Of a stretch of DNA of 64,000 nucleotides, positions 43,593-54,569 are shown piece by piece; position 1 is the stretch's first letter; each line of letters starts with the position of its first letter. The notes beneath the pieces are model-generated. The model ran no database searches, was not told the DNA's origin, and saw only the letters and a list, made by a program, of their open reading frames with translations. The stretch comes from Cladophialophora immunda (lineage: Eukaryota; Ascomycota; Eurotiomycetes; Chaetothyriales; Herpotrichiellaceae), in contig NW_015622542.1 of assembly GCF_000835495.1 (NCBI RefSeq), positions 186,001 to 250,000 of the forward strand. The letters are read 5' to 3'. Both the position numbers and the translations under genes were made by a program.

Positions 43593-46500
43593 ATGAACAA
43601 GTTCTCTGCGGACTATTCGTCCAGCATCAATTCCACGCCTGGCAGAACTCCCGCGACTCGAGGCTCGAATTTTCTCTCCTCCAACCCTCCTCAACTGGCG
43701 AGCACCACTCCCATCGCTCCTCCTCCCTCTCAGATCTTCGGCAGCTCTACCTTTGGCACTGGCGTCAGTAAACTCCAGCTCTCCAAGCCCACACAGTCTC
43801 CTCCTACTCGATCGTCCCCAAACTCCAACAATCTTCAGCGGCCGAAGAATGGCGCTCAAGAATATGTGTCAAGAGGCAGACAGGCCGACTATCACAATGA
43901 GGAAGAAGAAGACGACCAAGACATGGATGAAGACGACTATGAGGATGAACCAAGCCAATTCCAGCGGAGCCGTGGCTTTCGATCCCTCGACAAACGGCAG
44001 CCCGCCTCCCTCATGAAATTCAGTACCATGAGCACAAGAGACTCTAGGATTTCTCAACCACGTAAATCTTTCCGCAACTCAACGAGGCTTTCTGCGCTCC
44101 CGCACAAGGGAAACGATACAGTGGTGCTCAATCTCGCCAGAGACATGGGAGCCAGGGCGCGACCAGCTTCTATCACCGAGCCAGACGAAGTGATCCTTGA
44201 GACCGAGCAGCTCCTCCGAGAGCTGGATGAACAATCTCAGTACCTCAAAGACAGCGCAAACATGCTCGAGGCCGTCGCCGAATATGTTTACAGTCTGATT
44301 AAGGAATGGCAGCGGTTTGTCGAGCCGGATCGACCTTCGCTTGATAGTAACGACATTGGTCCTCAGCCTACTGCTCCCGCTTTCGCTAAAGCCAACTATC
44401 TCGCCTCTCTCCTCCTCGTCCTTCGCCATCCCCCACCATCTCCGGATAACATAATCATCCCAACGCCGCGGGTCCTTCTTGACTGGCTTGACAACTACCA
44501 CGTCTCGTATGACCAAATGTACAGAGCAGTCGCCTCTGCGCGACCCAACTGTACTTCACACGAGCTCTTCTGGGACGCGGTTCAGAGTCTGACATTGCGA
44601 GGCAAACTGCAGCAGGTGATGCAACTTTTCGCAGATGCGGACTTCAAGTATGCAGCTTCAGCTGTCGACGACGGAGCAGAGAGCGTTGGTTATAAAGGTG
44701 CCCAGCTCCAGACAGTACAGAGCGTCATCTACCGAGCTCGGATTCTACTCAATTCCTGTCCAGCCATTCAGTCAGGCGACTGGAATGTTGCCGGTCCTGA
44801 TTGGGATGTCTTTCGCACCGCTGTCGAGGCTGCACTGGACAATTTGACTGATGAGGTCACCGGTCAGGATGAAGACGAGCCTTCCTTCGAGGCTGAGAAT
44901 TTTGGATTGCGCAGGCCCGAAATGAGTCTGCTTGGAAGGGTGGGCCAAAAGTCAACATCAACTCTTCCTTGGACCATTTTCCAGAACCTCAAAATCCTCT
45001 ATAGCATACTTCTGGGCAGTGCCGAAGAGATTGCCGCCCAATCACAAGACTGGCTCGAGGCTGCCACCTCTCTGACCATATGGTGGGATGGCACCGCAGA
45101 TGCTGCTGCGGTTGCGCAGTGGAGTTTCGACGTGAGTCGGGCTAATAACTTGACTAAACAAGACGAAGACTTCAATCCTTACCTTGGACGGCTAAGAGAT
45201 GCGTTCCTCAGTGTTACGGATCCCAATGATAAAAATTCCTTCCAAATCAATGCAATGTCCCCGGTCGATGTAGGCCTCGGATGCATCTTGCAGGGAAGTA
45301 CTCAAGGCACCTTGACTGTTCTCCGCACTCTGTCTCAGTGCATTGCTTCATCCGTGGCAGAAATCGGAGCCAAAGCGGGCTGGCTGGAAGACGAGACACA
45401 CGCTCGACCTACAGGATTGAGCGAAGAAGATCTGATGGTCCTCAGCTATGGCGCTCCCAAGCAAGGTATCTCCAAAGACGATTTGTTATTATCATATGCC
45501 GAGCGACTTTTCGACAAAGCCACCCTGCATCTTCCTGACGGCTCCTCAGTGGAAGGCTGGGAAGTTTCCATATCTATTGTTACGCGCCTTGACGATCGCG
45601 AGGCGATGCACACTGCCGTGAGCAATTTCCTCGAGCAACTCCAAGTCACTACCCAAGATCGAACGGAGAAACTCACGAACCTTTGCTCGGATCTAGGATT
45701 GCAGGATGAAGCGAGAAAGGTCTCTGATAGGTTCGGAGACTACCTCGTGAATAACACAGAGGAGTATGGTACTGCCTTGCTATGCTATGCGAGAAGTCAC
45801 GCAAGCCACAAAATAAGGCAATTGATAGATGTGTTGGTCAGCTATTCGCTGGTGCAGTCAAGGGCATATCCTCCTGGGAATGAAATAGATGATGGACTAC
45901 GGAGTCTAGTGGGAAATCCCAAGACTGCGCTCGTCGACATTGCCGATGTCGATCCTGAGGCTGCTGAGATGCTGCAGTTCTACCTCGTCGGGTACGCTTG
46001 TTTACGAAGGTTTTATACCTTACGCGACGAAGAATCTGGCGATGGAAGAGCGACTACTTCTCGGCCTCTCGCGCGCAGGAGGGCAGCTGCGAGAGCGCTC
46101 GTGGCGGCGATCAATTCCGCTGCGGATTCTATTTATGGCGGCTTATACGATCCCCAGAGACAAAGTGCTATCCAAGTCGACGGGCTGTTGACGCTTTTGG
46201 GTGAGGCTACCGCACTTCTCACGAAAAGCTATGGCGTTAGCGTGTCCGCCCACCAGGCAGGGACGAGAAATGGCGGGGAAAAGAAGAGAATATTTACGAC
46301 TGAACAAATCTATGCTTTACTAGGGGCAATCGAGGATCTCTCTACCGTATCCGAGCGGGTGTATGGCGCGACAGAGGAGTGCCTTTCCGCTTCACTCCGA
46401 GAGTACCACGGGTCAAGGCCGCCAAGTCCGAGGGCGGTGCTGAAAAAGTCCATGAGCAGCGGAAGTGGGAGTGGTTTCTCTTACTCAATTATGGGGAGCG

Positions 46501-46745
46501 AGATGCTGGGCAGGAGCATGATTACCGACATGACGAGTGCGAGTGGTAGTGGAGTTTTAGTGGGCGGGACAAAAGGGCAGAAGGCGAGACCTAGGGAGAC
46601 GGACGCACAAACGGAGAGGGGATGGGATTGGAGAGACCAGTTTTCAGGTGAAGATGTGCGTGGACAGGATATTGTCAGGGTGCTGCGGATGGGGTTGGCG
46701 GAGGAGTTGAGCCTGGCCGAGCTGGACGAAGGCGTTGCGCTTTGA
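43593..46745 (+). CDS. Nucleoporin Nup85-like (Y-complex scaffold)
   Basis: Large intronless gene, 1050 aa, starting MNKFSADYSSSINSTPG. The first about 130 residues are Ser/Pro-rich and disordered with a few FG-like dipeptides (IFGSSTFGTG), then an acidic patch EEEEDDQDMDEDDYEDE. From residue about 195 it is entirely alpha-helical, with blocks matching the Nup85 family: LLRELDEQSQYLKDSANMLE, AVAEYVYSLIKEWQRFVEP, LFWDAVQSLTLRGKLQQVMQL, VQSVIYRARILLNSCPA and SVEGWEVSISIVTRLDDREAM. Nup85 is part of the Nup84/Nup107 ring of the nuclear pore. The family call rests on block recognition; Nup85 over other helical scaffold nucleoporins is likely but not certain. Confidence 0.75.
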   Translation: MNKFSADYSSSINSTPGRTPATRGSNFLSSNPPQLASTTPIAPPPSQIFGSSTFGTGVSKLQLSKPTQSPPTRSSPNSNNLQRPKNGAQEYVSRGRQADYHNEEEEDDQDMDEDDYEDEPSQFQRSRGFRSLDKRQPASLMKFSTMSTRDSRISQPRKSFRNSTRLSALPHKGNDTVVLNLARDMGARARPASITEPDEVILETEQLLRELDEQSQYLKDSANMLEAVAEYVYSLIKEWQRFVEPDRPSLDSNDIGPQPTAPAFAKANYLASLLLVLRHPPPSPDNIIIPTPRVLLDWLDNYHVSYDQMYRAVASARPNCTSHELFWDAVQSLTLRGKLQQVMQLFADADFKYAASAVDDGAESVGYKGAQLQTVQSVIYRARILLNSCPAIQSGDWNVAGPDWDVFRTAVEAALDNLTDEVTGQDEDEPSFEAENFGLRRPEMSLLGRVGQKSTSTLPWTIFQNLKILYSILLGSAEEIAAQSQDWLEAATSLTIWWDGTADAAAVAQWSFDVSRANNLTKQDEDFNPYLGRLRDAFLSVTDPNDKNSFQINAMSPVDVGLGCILQGSTQGTLTVLRTLSQCIASSVAEIGAKAGWLEDETHARPTGLSEEDLMVLSYGAPKQGISKDDLLLSYAERLFDKATLHLPDGSSVEGWEVSISIVTRLDDREAMHTAVSNFLEQLQVTTQDRTEKLTNLCSDLGLQDEARKVSDRFGDYLVNNTEEYGTALLCYARSHASHKIRQLIDVLVSYSLVQSRAYPPGNEIDDGLRSLVGNPKTALVDIADVDPEAAEMLQFYLVGYACLRRFYTLRDEESGDGRATTSRPLARRRAAARALVAAINSAADSIYGGLYDPQRQSAIQVDGLLTLLGEATALLTKSYGVSVSAHQAGTRNGGEKKRIFTTEQIYALLGAIEDLSTVSERVYGATEECLSASLREYHGSRPPSPRAVLKKSMSSGSGSGFSYSIMGSEMLGRSMITDMTSASGSGVLVGGTKGQKARPRETDAQTERGWDWRDQFSGEDVRGQDIVRVLRMGLAEELSLAELDEGVAL

Positions 46746-47539
46746 AGGGCCTGTTGCTGTGCATATGCAATCTGCTCATGTTGTCTTCATTCAGGGCAGC
46801 GAGACTCCCGTGGTGCCGTCTGCCCCTTGGGAAACTGTACGAGTATGGGACGGGGACGAAAGAGAGAGAGAGAGAGATAGAGGGAGGGAGAGCGCCATCT
46901 TGTGCCATGGCACGTTGAGGCATCCTCTCGCACATCCTGATCTCAGGGCAAGATGCCATGTGCAGGAGTTTGCATCCTGATCCAATGTACGAGTGAAAAT
47001 GAGACCAGGCTTTCTTCGACTTGATCAACCGTCACTGTACAAACTGACATACCTTGGCCAATTCACCGAAGTAGAATGCGCCTCCCACGGCGTTCCGTGT
47101 GCGGGTCACAAAACGATATACGGTGATAATGCGCGTGCGAAATCACGTTCGTCATGGCGTCGGTGCATTTGAATCCCTACATACAATAAACCCCTCCGTG
47201 GTCTTCACTGGAAATCATTTTCTGTGGCTGGCGTGGTGTTGCGGCCGTCAATTTTCAAAACGCTCGTAAAAGAAAAGAAAAGGCGCGGCGAAAAGAAGGA
47301 GATTTTGTACAAGAAGACATAAAAGCCATAAGCGCAGAACAGGAGCAGTGTAAGTACCCCTCCACCGTGATTTTATTTCCATTTTCCGTGCCGTAAGCCA
47401 TCCATTGCGTATCGTCTTTCGTGTGCCGTGAGTAGCTATATCGCCCACCGTGGAGGAGGGTAGAGGCGCAATGGTCACGCCATGCCGCATCCCAAGGTGA
47501 AGCCACGCGCCCTCTCTTTCTGGCCCCATCTTTGTCTTT
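46746..47539. other. Convergent intergenic spacer with GA repeat
   Basis: Spacer between the nucleoporin and the Zn2Cys6 factor. It contains a GA-dinucleotide-rich tract (about 46859-46892, AGAGAGAGAGAGA followed by GAGGGAGGGAG). No gene is recognised. Confidence 0.5.
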
Positions 47540-50208
47540 TCAGAGTGGCCATCCACTCGTCTCGAACCCAAAGTTCATCGCGAGGAACTCGTCCCCGAAT
47601 CCGAACGCCATAAGCTCATCATTCGTGAAATCCATGGGGATCATGTCTCCCCCAGGGCCGGGCATCATGTAGGGCATCATGGGTGCCGCTTGATCGTAAC
47701 CAGCAGACATTTGATTGATCCCAGGTAGCATGTTCGGTTGAGCTGGATTGTTCATGATGGTATGGGACCACTGCTGTTGTGGTGTGGGTTGAGGTTGAGG
47801 CATTACAGGGCCGGTCCCAGGTGCAGGACCCATTGCTGCCTCGGAGAGCATCTGTAAGCCGCTCCGTGGCTGTTGTTGGTGAGGCTGTGGGACATTCCCG
47901 TCGACCGACGGGCGGTGTTGCGAATTCCAGGCCAAATTCGTTGGGTCTTGCTGCGGTGGAACAGCCTTGTATGTGTTCGGCGGCTGTTGCGGCTGTGACA
48001 TGTTGTTGCCGGTGCGGACATTGATATTCCCATTCGCCGGCGTACGCTGTCTTGAGACTGGCCCACTTCCATTATTCACCGAGTCTATTCTCTTCATGTG
48101 CCAGCTCTTGAGCATATTAAAAATTAGCGTGAACTTGTGAGCCACGCGGGACATCCCTCCTTCGCAAGCCTTGCTGAGCGCCTCTATCATTCGGTCGAGA
48201 TAATATTCCACCCTCAGATCTTTGTTTTTGAAGATGCTGTTGAATTTAGACCCCTTTGCAGACACGGCCGAGTACATTTTGATCAACGCAACAGCGGCGT
48301 AAGAGTTCCTAACAAAGAAAAGGGTGGGCAGTGCCCGTAGGGCCGGAATATCCATAGCCAGGAAGGCGTCGAACGCGGAATGAGCAGAATTAATGCAAGT
48401 GGTGAGGGCTTCTATATGAGCTGGTGTGACATTATCTGGGTCCGGAGGGCCATCGATGGGAGTGGAGATATAAGGGGGTCGGAAGTCGTCAATATTGTGG
48501 TTGTGGTGCATGGCGATTTCGTGCATATACAGATTGAGAATCCCTTCGGTGTGCTGGACGATTGGCTTCTTGACCATTTCTTTGGTGGCTGCATGCTGCC
48601 ACTCGACCAGTTGATGCTCGAATGTCTTGAGATGGTATTGGATTTGGGGGTCGGTCAACGACAACGGCGAAGCCGGGTCATCCATGGAGAACCGAAAGCC
48701 GATATCTTCGGCTATGTGTTGTCCACGAACGAGATGACACAAGTACTTGTCCGAAGGATGAGCGTCCGGCGAAGAAATAAGGATCTCGACACATTCATCG
48801 GCGTAGGGGCTCCACCGAATAAGGAGCGGTCGTCGAAGTGACATGGATGAGCTGGTGCGCCGGGTCAGTCCGGTACGATGTCAGCCTGGAAATATACTTA
48901 CTTGGAGCACATGTAGTAACAGCCCAGCCAGCACCGTCGCACTTCCACACTATTGGGATCCGAAAGTGGTCTTTTATTCTCATGATACGGTCGCCAGATA
49001 CTTCCACCACCTCGTTTTGATCTTTTCCCCATTCCTAGGTCCAGAGCCATGACGGCAGCGATGTGAATCAGCTGGTTAAAGTTTAGCTCTTCGTATTTTT
49101 CCGGAGGCTGGTAGAAGCATGTCGTGACTTGTATGGTTTGAACCAGCTCCAGCGACTTCTCTCCTCGGATGATGACCTTATCGGCTAGTACCCTGGTGAT
49201 TTCCAAAATCAGCCCAGGTTGAAGATCTGGTCGGATGGTGCCGGAAGCAACTGCAAGGACGGCAAGGAACAAGATGGGTTTATTTTTGCGAATTTCATCG
49301 GCGTGGGTACCGGGTGGGAAGACAACTATGGGCAGATGCTCGCACATTTCTGCCATATAACGATCGAAGCATTCTCTGGCTGTGCCGATGTCGATAAGAC
49401 CTCGTTCGATGGGATCCACAGTCGTTGGTTCTTCCGCCTTGGTTGTATGTTCCAGAACGGGCTGATAGGTATTGGACGGAGGCATGGGAGGCTTGAACGA
49501 TGGAGCGGAAGATTTGTGCAGCTCTCCGCCGAAGTAGTCATAGTTGCTTGTGATCTTCCTCTTGACCCCTTGCTGCGGAGACTGAGCGGCCCCCGACGCT
49601 GGTGGTGGTGGTGGCGGCGGCGGAGGTTGATGCCATTGACCTCCGTATCCTTGCACACGAGCTTCCTGTGGGCCAGGATGCGACACCGATATCGTTGGAT
49701 CAACGGCGACATCAGGTTCAGCTCCTCCTCTTGCCGCCAAAGTCGCCGTGAGGGCGTCGATCTTCTTTTCCAACTCGGCGACACGACTGTCTGTCTTCTT
49801 TTGCCTCTTCCGGCTGGGAGCGGTAACGATACACTGTCTATTTGCCTTTGCACATCTCTTGCAGGAACCCGTAGGATGGTTGTCGTCGGGCTCGCACTTC
49901 ACCTTGAGTTGTCGACATGCCTCGCAGGCGCGCGGCCTTTTTATATCATTGGGGTCGTTGGGATTGCCAGACGGGCTTTGGTCGTCGGGACTCTCCTGCG
50001 TGTGTGAATTGGTGGGGTAGTAGTTGGGAGTCTGGATGGATTGGTACGAGTTATTGGGGGATGGCTGGAGAGAGGGTTGTAGAGGAGAGTAGGCGCCAGG
50101 AGGAGGATTGTGGTAGTGTTGCTGGGAGTCGCGAGGTTTGGGAGGACTGCTCAGGTTCGAGCCTCGCAAGGCTGGATCGATGTGATTGAAGGTGTCGATG
50201 CTGGCCAT
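47540..50208 (-). CDS. Zn2Cys6 transcription factor with fungal MHR
   Basis: Nuclear DNA-binding regulator, 872 aa from two exons: 48902-50208 and 47540-48851. The 50-nt intron is GTAAGT...CCAG; the join AA|C gives CSN-SSMSLRRP. Start at the ATG at 50208. Residues about 90-125 form the zinc cluster: C-x2-C-x6-C-x10-C-x2-C-x6-C (CEACRQLKVKC, CKRC, C). It is followed by a basic linker SRKRQKKTD and a dimerisation coiled coil RVAELEKKIDALTATL. A run of nine Pro lies in the linker. The middle homology region (FDRYMAEMCEHLPIVVFPPG, FLAVLAVASGTI, RRCWLGCYYMCS, SLRRPLLIRWSPY) is intact. The tail is Gln/Pro-rich and ends with acidic-aromatic residues, a probable activation domain. Similar factors are often named War1-like, but I cannot confirm that. 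Confidence 0.88.
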
Positions 50209-51240
50209 CGAGTCTTGATACTACGGTACTAGCCTGTGATTGTTGATCGAGTCGGGTCGGCGGTGGTTGATGGCGACTCGCCGTCGAGAGGATCCGGAGC
50301 GCCGATGGAAACAACTTCCTCTTTATTTCCCAGAGCACCCTGCAGGCGTTTGTGTCGCCATCAAGCAGTCAAGAAGGGGGTGATTTGAGAAGATAGCCAT
50401 TCAGTGACAAATGGGACGTGAGACCGGTTCCCTTGCACGAGGTTCGTGGGCTGGGTAGAAGGTAGTGGTCAGTCAGGTCCGGCTGTTGGGAGACTGATGC
50501 GATTCCTGCCCTCCGTCAGACATGACGACCTTCGGGGGACAGGGGGGGCAGGGAGGAGGAGGGAGGGAGGAGCAGGCCGAGAGCGAGGGTGGGCGCTCGG
50601 TAGGTGGTGGCACCAGTGGGAGCGACCATCATGGCCTAGCTTACCTAGAGTATTAGGCAGTGAGCCGCGAATGGCTTTGCCGGGCCGTGGCATTGCCCAT
50701 GCATTATGTAAACCTGCCCTCTTCGTCCTCGCCTAGGTTGTTCGTCTAGGTACCTGTAGAGCTCGCTAGGGATCCGTAGCAGTTATCCTTGTGGTGCCTA
50801 GTGCTCAGCCACCCAATAATCAATCTTCTGGTAGCTCAACCCCAAGCTTTAATAATAGCAAATCTCACTCTCCTAAATGGTAAATTTAGGACGCATTTGC
50901 TACAAATATCAACCAACTTCCTGATGCCGCTCAGCACAAGTCTCACTTGCAATAGTCAAGCATTTTCGAAGGATCCTCTTCTGTTCCGCGCAGAGGACAC
51001 TATATGGAGGAGATGACTGACTGACGCCGTCTTCCAATCTACGGGATTTGGATGCCCATTACAATCCATGTGAGACAACGGCATATTGCAACATCATGCC
51101 GTGCAGAATAGGAAATCATCGTCGCTCATAATGTTTCTGTGTCATGTACGGAGTATTGTACAGAGGCGCGCACCGAAAGTGTCGGTCCTGCGCTAGTTTT
51201 AGCGCATAGACTAGTCAGTTAGGGCCTCGGCATGGTCGAG
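50209..51240. other. Upstream region of the Zn2Cys6 factor
   Basis: About 1 kb with G-rich tracts (about 50537-50590, GGGACAGGGGGGGCAGG and similar) and then an AT-richer part leading into the transposon relic. No gene recognised. Confidence 0.4.
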
Positions 51241-51289
51241 TAAACAGTCTGTCACCTATTTTGTGAGGAATTGCTGGTATAGACATAAC

Positions 51290-51850
51290 TAGACCTAATC
51301 GCTGTCCTGGCCACTGTCCTGGCCACAACTGTGATTGATCGCTGGCCTAGTCACTGTCCTGATCGCTGCCTGTTCACTGTCCTGTTCACTGTCCTGTTGA
51401 TTATCTCGATCGCTAGGCGTTCTGTAGATTGGCCATTCGGCCACGCCTACGGTAGGTAGGATTACTTGTTCGACCTCGCCGTCGCCTGCCCTGTAATCCT
51501 GGAGGTAAACGCGCTTGCGTGCTTGTGTAAATGGCCTACCTTGCGCGGTAGCCTCTGTAGCTACGCCTAGTGTCTCGGCCTTCCTTATACTCGTTGCCAC
51601 CCTCGAGTCGTATAATCTCTTAAATATTACGTAGAATGCCCTCTATCCACTGCTGAATCTGCTCTTACGGAAGGCTATTCCACCCCTCTTTCCAGGCCTT
51701 TTTCAGTTCATTTTTCGACGGCGGAGGACCGCGAGATGTCGTGGCCTTTTTAAGCTATAGTTAGGCCTTTTCTGAGGTGTTTAAGTCAGGTGAATTAGGA
51801 TGATGCAGAAGACGAGGAATTCGATGAAATTGATAGATTTATTGCGTATA
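51290..51850 (-). mobile_element. Decayed Tc1/mariner-type DDE transposase relic
   Basis: On the minus strand a single frame from about 51835 to 51580 reads as the C-terminal end of a fungal Tc1/mariner transposase. HHPNSPDLN contains the SPDLN signature around the second catalytic Asp, then SEKA, then LKKATTSRG, NELKKAWKEGWNSLP, EQIQQWIEGI and EIIRLEGGNEYKEG. It is interrupted in frame at 51761-51763, 51755-51757, 51665-51667 and 51620-51622, so it is dead. The catalytic N-terminal part is not recognisable upstream. A 101-codon frame at 51295-51600 in another phase, with QDSEQDSE repeats, is the 3' flank. Each stop lies where relatives of this family are expected to have Trp or Gln, consistent with C-to-T/G-to-A decay. 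Confidence 0.8.
51301..51395. repeat. Short imperfect tandem repeat
   Basis: The 10-mer CACTGTCCTG occurs at 51312, 51352, 51374 and 51386, with related copies between (GCTGTCCTGG at 51301). The last two copies form a 12-nt tandem unit. On the minus strand it encodes a QDS/EQDS repeat in the open frame beside the transposase relic. Confidence 0.7.
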
Positions 51851-52544
51851 CTAGTGTCAGGAATAGCCCTAGGCTCAAACCTCCAAAAGGACGAGATTCG
51901 CAGAATCCAGGAGGAATTCCGCGGATCTAATATATCTGTCAGTTCCTGACAAGAGGTCTCTGCGCTCGCGGGTTCTGAGGATTTCGCGGCCGTAGAGATT
52001 CGCGTTCACGGCTTATTCTGCATACAAATTAGTTAACGGTATAGCTAAACGTACGAGATTGACCATAGACAGACCTTCCTGGACCTTGCTCCCTACCTGA
52101 TATATCGCTGTTGACGATTACGCAGGCATAGGAGGCAGTGTGATTGATGTGATTGTTGAGAAAAGGTGTAGGACAACATACTAGGCGACTTCTCTTCACT
52201 ATAGAAGATTGGCCGCGGGGTGAAAACCTAGTAGTCCTACAATGGCCTAGATTAGGTTTCCAGTCTACGCGCTAAAAACTAGCAGGGTCAACATTCTGGT
52301 GCCCCCCTCCCTACGGATTGATATGCGAGTCCTTCGAATCCTGGACATGCTAACTGGAGCATCTATTCAAGAGTCGTCCTTTCACTGCAGAAAACTCCCC
52401 TCCAATTTATTCTCTCTACGCTGGAACTCAAAGCGAAGTGCTTCACGAACGAAGATGCGCCGTCGAAAGATCTTTCGTTTCCCCATCATCAGTCATGCAT
52501 CATTCAAACATCAGAGAACGAAAAGAAAACAGTGCCTGCGTGGG
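51851..52544. other. Degenerate flank of the transposon relic
   Basis: Sequence rich in TAG/CTA and TTA words with no long frame. It probably contains the decayed upstream part of the element (one more in-phase stop directly before the transposase similarity), but no end repeats were identified. Confidence 0.4.
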
Positions 52545-54569
52545 TCATCCTATAAGCTTATGCACTGGGCATTCCGCCTTCCGTCCCAGCCACTCCAAAA
52601 TACAACTCTTGTGGAATTTACACAAGCACTCCAGCCTGACCAATTCATCGCCAACATCATACTCAACCATGCAGATGGAGCACTCTTGTACCTGGCCGTC
52701 TTCTTGCGAGACGCAATCTTTCTCGGTGGCCGTGAAGGTAAGCATCTGCAGTGGATGAGGTGGTACTAGGGAGTGCGACTGTGATATTGGACCTCCTATA
52801 TCAACGGTCCTGGCAACTACCGTGTTGCTAGATTCAGCATGATAGGACGGATCGCGAGAGTAGATGCAGTCCATTATATGCGTTTCGCGGGCTGTTTCGT
52901 CACCATTCGGACCGCGAGGGGGTAACGCGCGACGACAGACTGGACATATATCGTTTTCGTTCAGTCGTGGTCGCGCCGAAGGGCTGTCAGCAAGGACATG
53001 CAAGGATCGAGGGAGAGGTCGGCGTAGCTGTGACGCGATGCCGAGTAATTCATCACGAGGCTGTCGGGGCTCCGGATAGCTTGCGCGCGGACGGTTAGAG
53101 GTCAATTGCCCGTCATGAGCTGAATAGTCCTGCACAGCTTAGAATACTTGCACCAAGGTCAGGTAATGAGGCACATACCCTAGAGGAAGGCCCTGGGAAC
53201 TGATTGGTGCCTCCAGAAAATGGCGATGCTTGGAAACGATATCTAGTGGGTGATGGTTGCCCTCGATACGGGCCAAGCCATCCAAAAGGATCGGTTCTGC
53301 TTTCTGGATTCCCATAACCTGCTTCAGTTGCTCGAGGGGAATGCTGCGAGGGGGGATTGTCCTGAAAGACCGGAAGTTAGCAACTGCCTTTGGCGTGTAC
53401 AACGACGGGCTTACCAGCACCGCAGTATGCCTTGAATAATCTCCCATTCCCAAAGCATAACCACTCGGCCTATCATCGGGACCAAATACATGGTTCAGAG
53501 TTGTAGCTTGCCGCCCTCCTGCACTCCATGGAGCGTCACGAGAGGTGAAATCGGCTACCAGAGGATAGTTCGACAGGGGATCCGGTTGAGGATCGGGCAC
53601 ACAGGGGTTGCAAAGTCGCACTTTCTCTCCGCCCTCTAGTTGAGGATGAGCGTTATAGGAATAGGGGTTCCACGCGCTTCGGAATAGATTGTCTTCAGTA
53701 TCAGCTCCATTGTAATCCAGTGATCCCGACCGGCGGGATGTAGAATTCACAGGAGAACTGACCACGTCAGGGCCTGGTGGATGGACGATGAATTGTCGGG
53801 GAATTGTGATTCGATGTGGTGAGCAGTCATTGCAGACCACTCTGCCGCACTTTCTGCAATGATGACGCCTGAACACCCATGTGAAGGGCCGTTTACAGAT
53901 AGGACACCCGTTGACCTCTGAATCAGGCTGCCACCTCGGCACCACGTATTGTCGTGAATTTCCCGATGAGGATCTGCTCGGCCTATTGCCTCGAGGTGTT
54001 TGGGGTTGCGGCGGCGGTAGCGGCGGCAGAGGAGATGAACCTGTCAGATCTACAATCTCAGGTAAGGGCCGGTTGATGTTGGTATCGGATGAGGCATGAC
54101 GCCGGGGCGTGGGAGGAGAAGAAGGGCCATCCGCGCGGGGAGCATCGTAGTTCATTCTCCGATCATGAATGGTGCCAATGTTCGTCCTTCTCCTGCCTTC
54201 CTCATGCATTGTTGGGTTGGTAAGCCTCCTCTTGCGGTCAAGGGCGATAATGCTTCGCCTGCGTTCTTCAGTAGTCTGTTCGGCGGAGGGGAGGGGGAGG
54301 GGCAGGAGCCGGTCTCGCAGTGCGGTCGCCAGCGGCGGACCACTGGGGCCGGCTCCTGAGCCAGAGCCGGAACCAGAGGCAGAGGCAGAGCGCGATGCGG
54401 AGGGCCGCGAGGCTGGGAGATCGGGCAGTGGCCGCTGAGTCCTTGTGTCTGTGGTCATCTCAGAGCGTCCGGAACGGTGAGAGTCATGGCGAGCATGATG
54501 ATGGCGGGGAGCCTCCCGGTCAGAATCATCATAGCTGCTCTGCGAAGTGATCGAGTCTGATGAAGACAT
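52545..54569 (-). CDS. FYVE and RING finger protein, Pib1-like E3 ligase
   Basis: Predicted endosomal/vacuolar ubiquitin ligase that binds phosphatidylinositol 3-phosphate through FYVE and recruits an E2 through RING. 640 aa from three exons: 53415-54569, 53179-53361 and 52545-53129. The introns are 53 nt (GTAAGC, GCTAAC branch, TCAG) and 49 nt (GTATGT, CTAAG branch, GCAG), both phase 0. Without them the frame hits a TAA at 53139. The N-terminal 200 residues are Ser/Arg/Pro-rich. FYVE zinc finger: CPICKRPFTWVFRRHHCRKCG with the R-HHCR phosphoinositide motif and RVVCNDCSPHRI. The C-terminal RING is CSICMVEYDVGDEL, CLCKFHKSC, CPVH, where the last ligand position is His rather than Cys. A zinc-binding-looking CPVCRRAL lies just before. 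Confidence 0.85.

Noticed and set aside
51301..51395. Possible CRISPR-like repeat array
   Set aside because: Units are 10-12 nt, irregular and without spacers, in a eukaryotic genome; a simple tandem repeat explains it.
53124..53141. An 18-nt intron (GTATTC...TGCAG) that would remove the in-frame TAA of the FYVE-RING gene
   Set aside because: Far below plausible fungal intron size. Two normal-sized introns upstream explain the frame fully.
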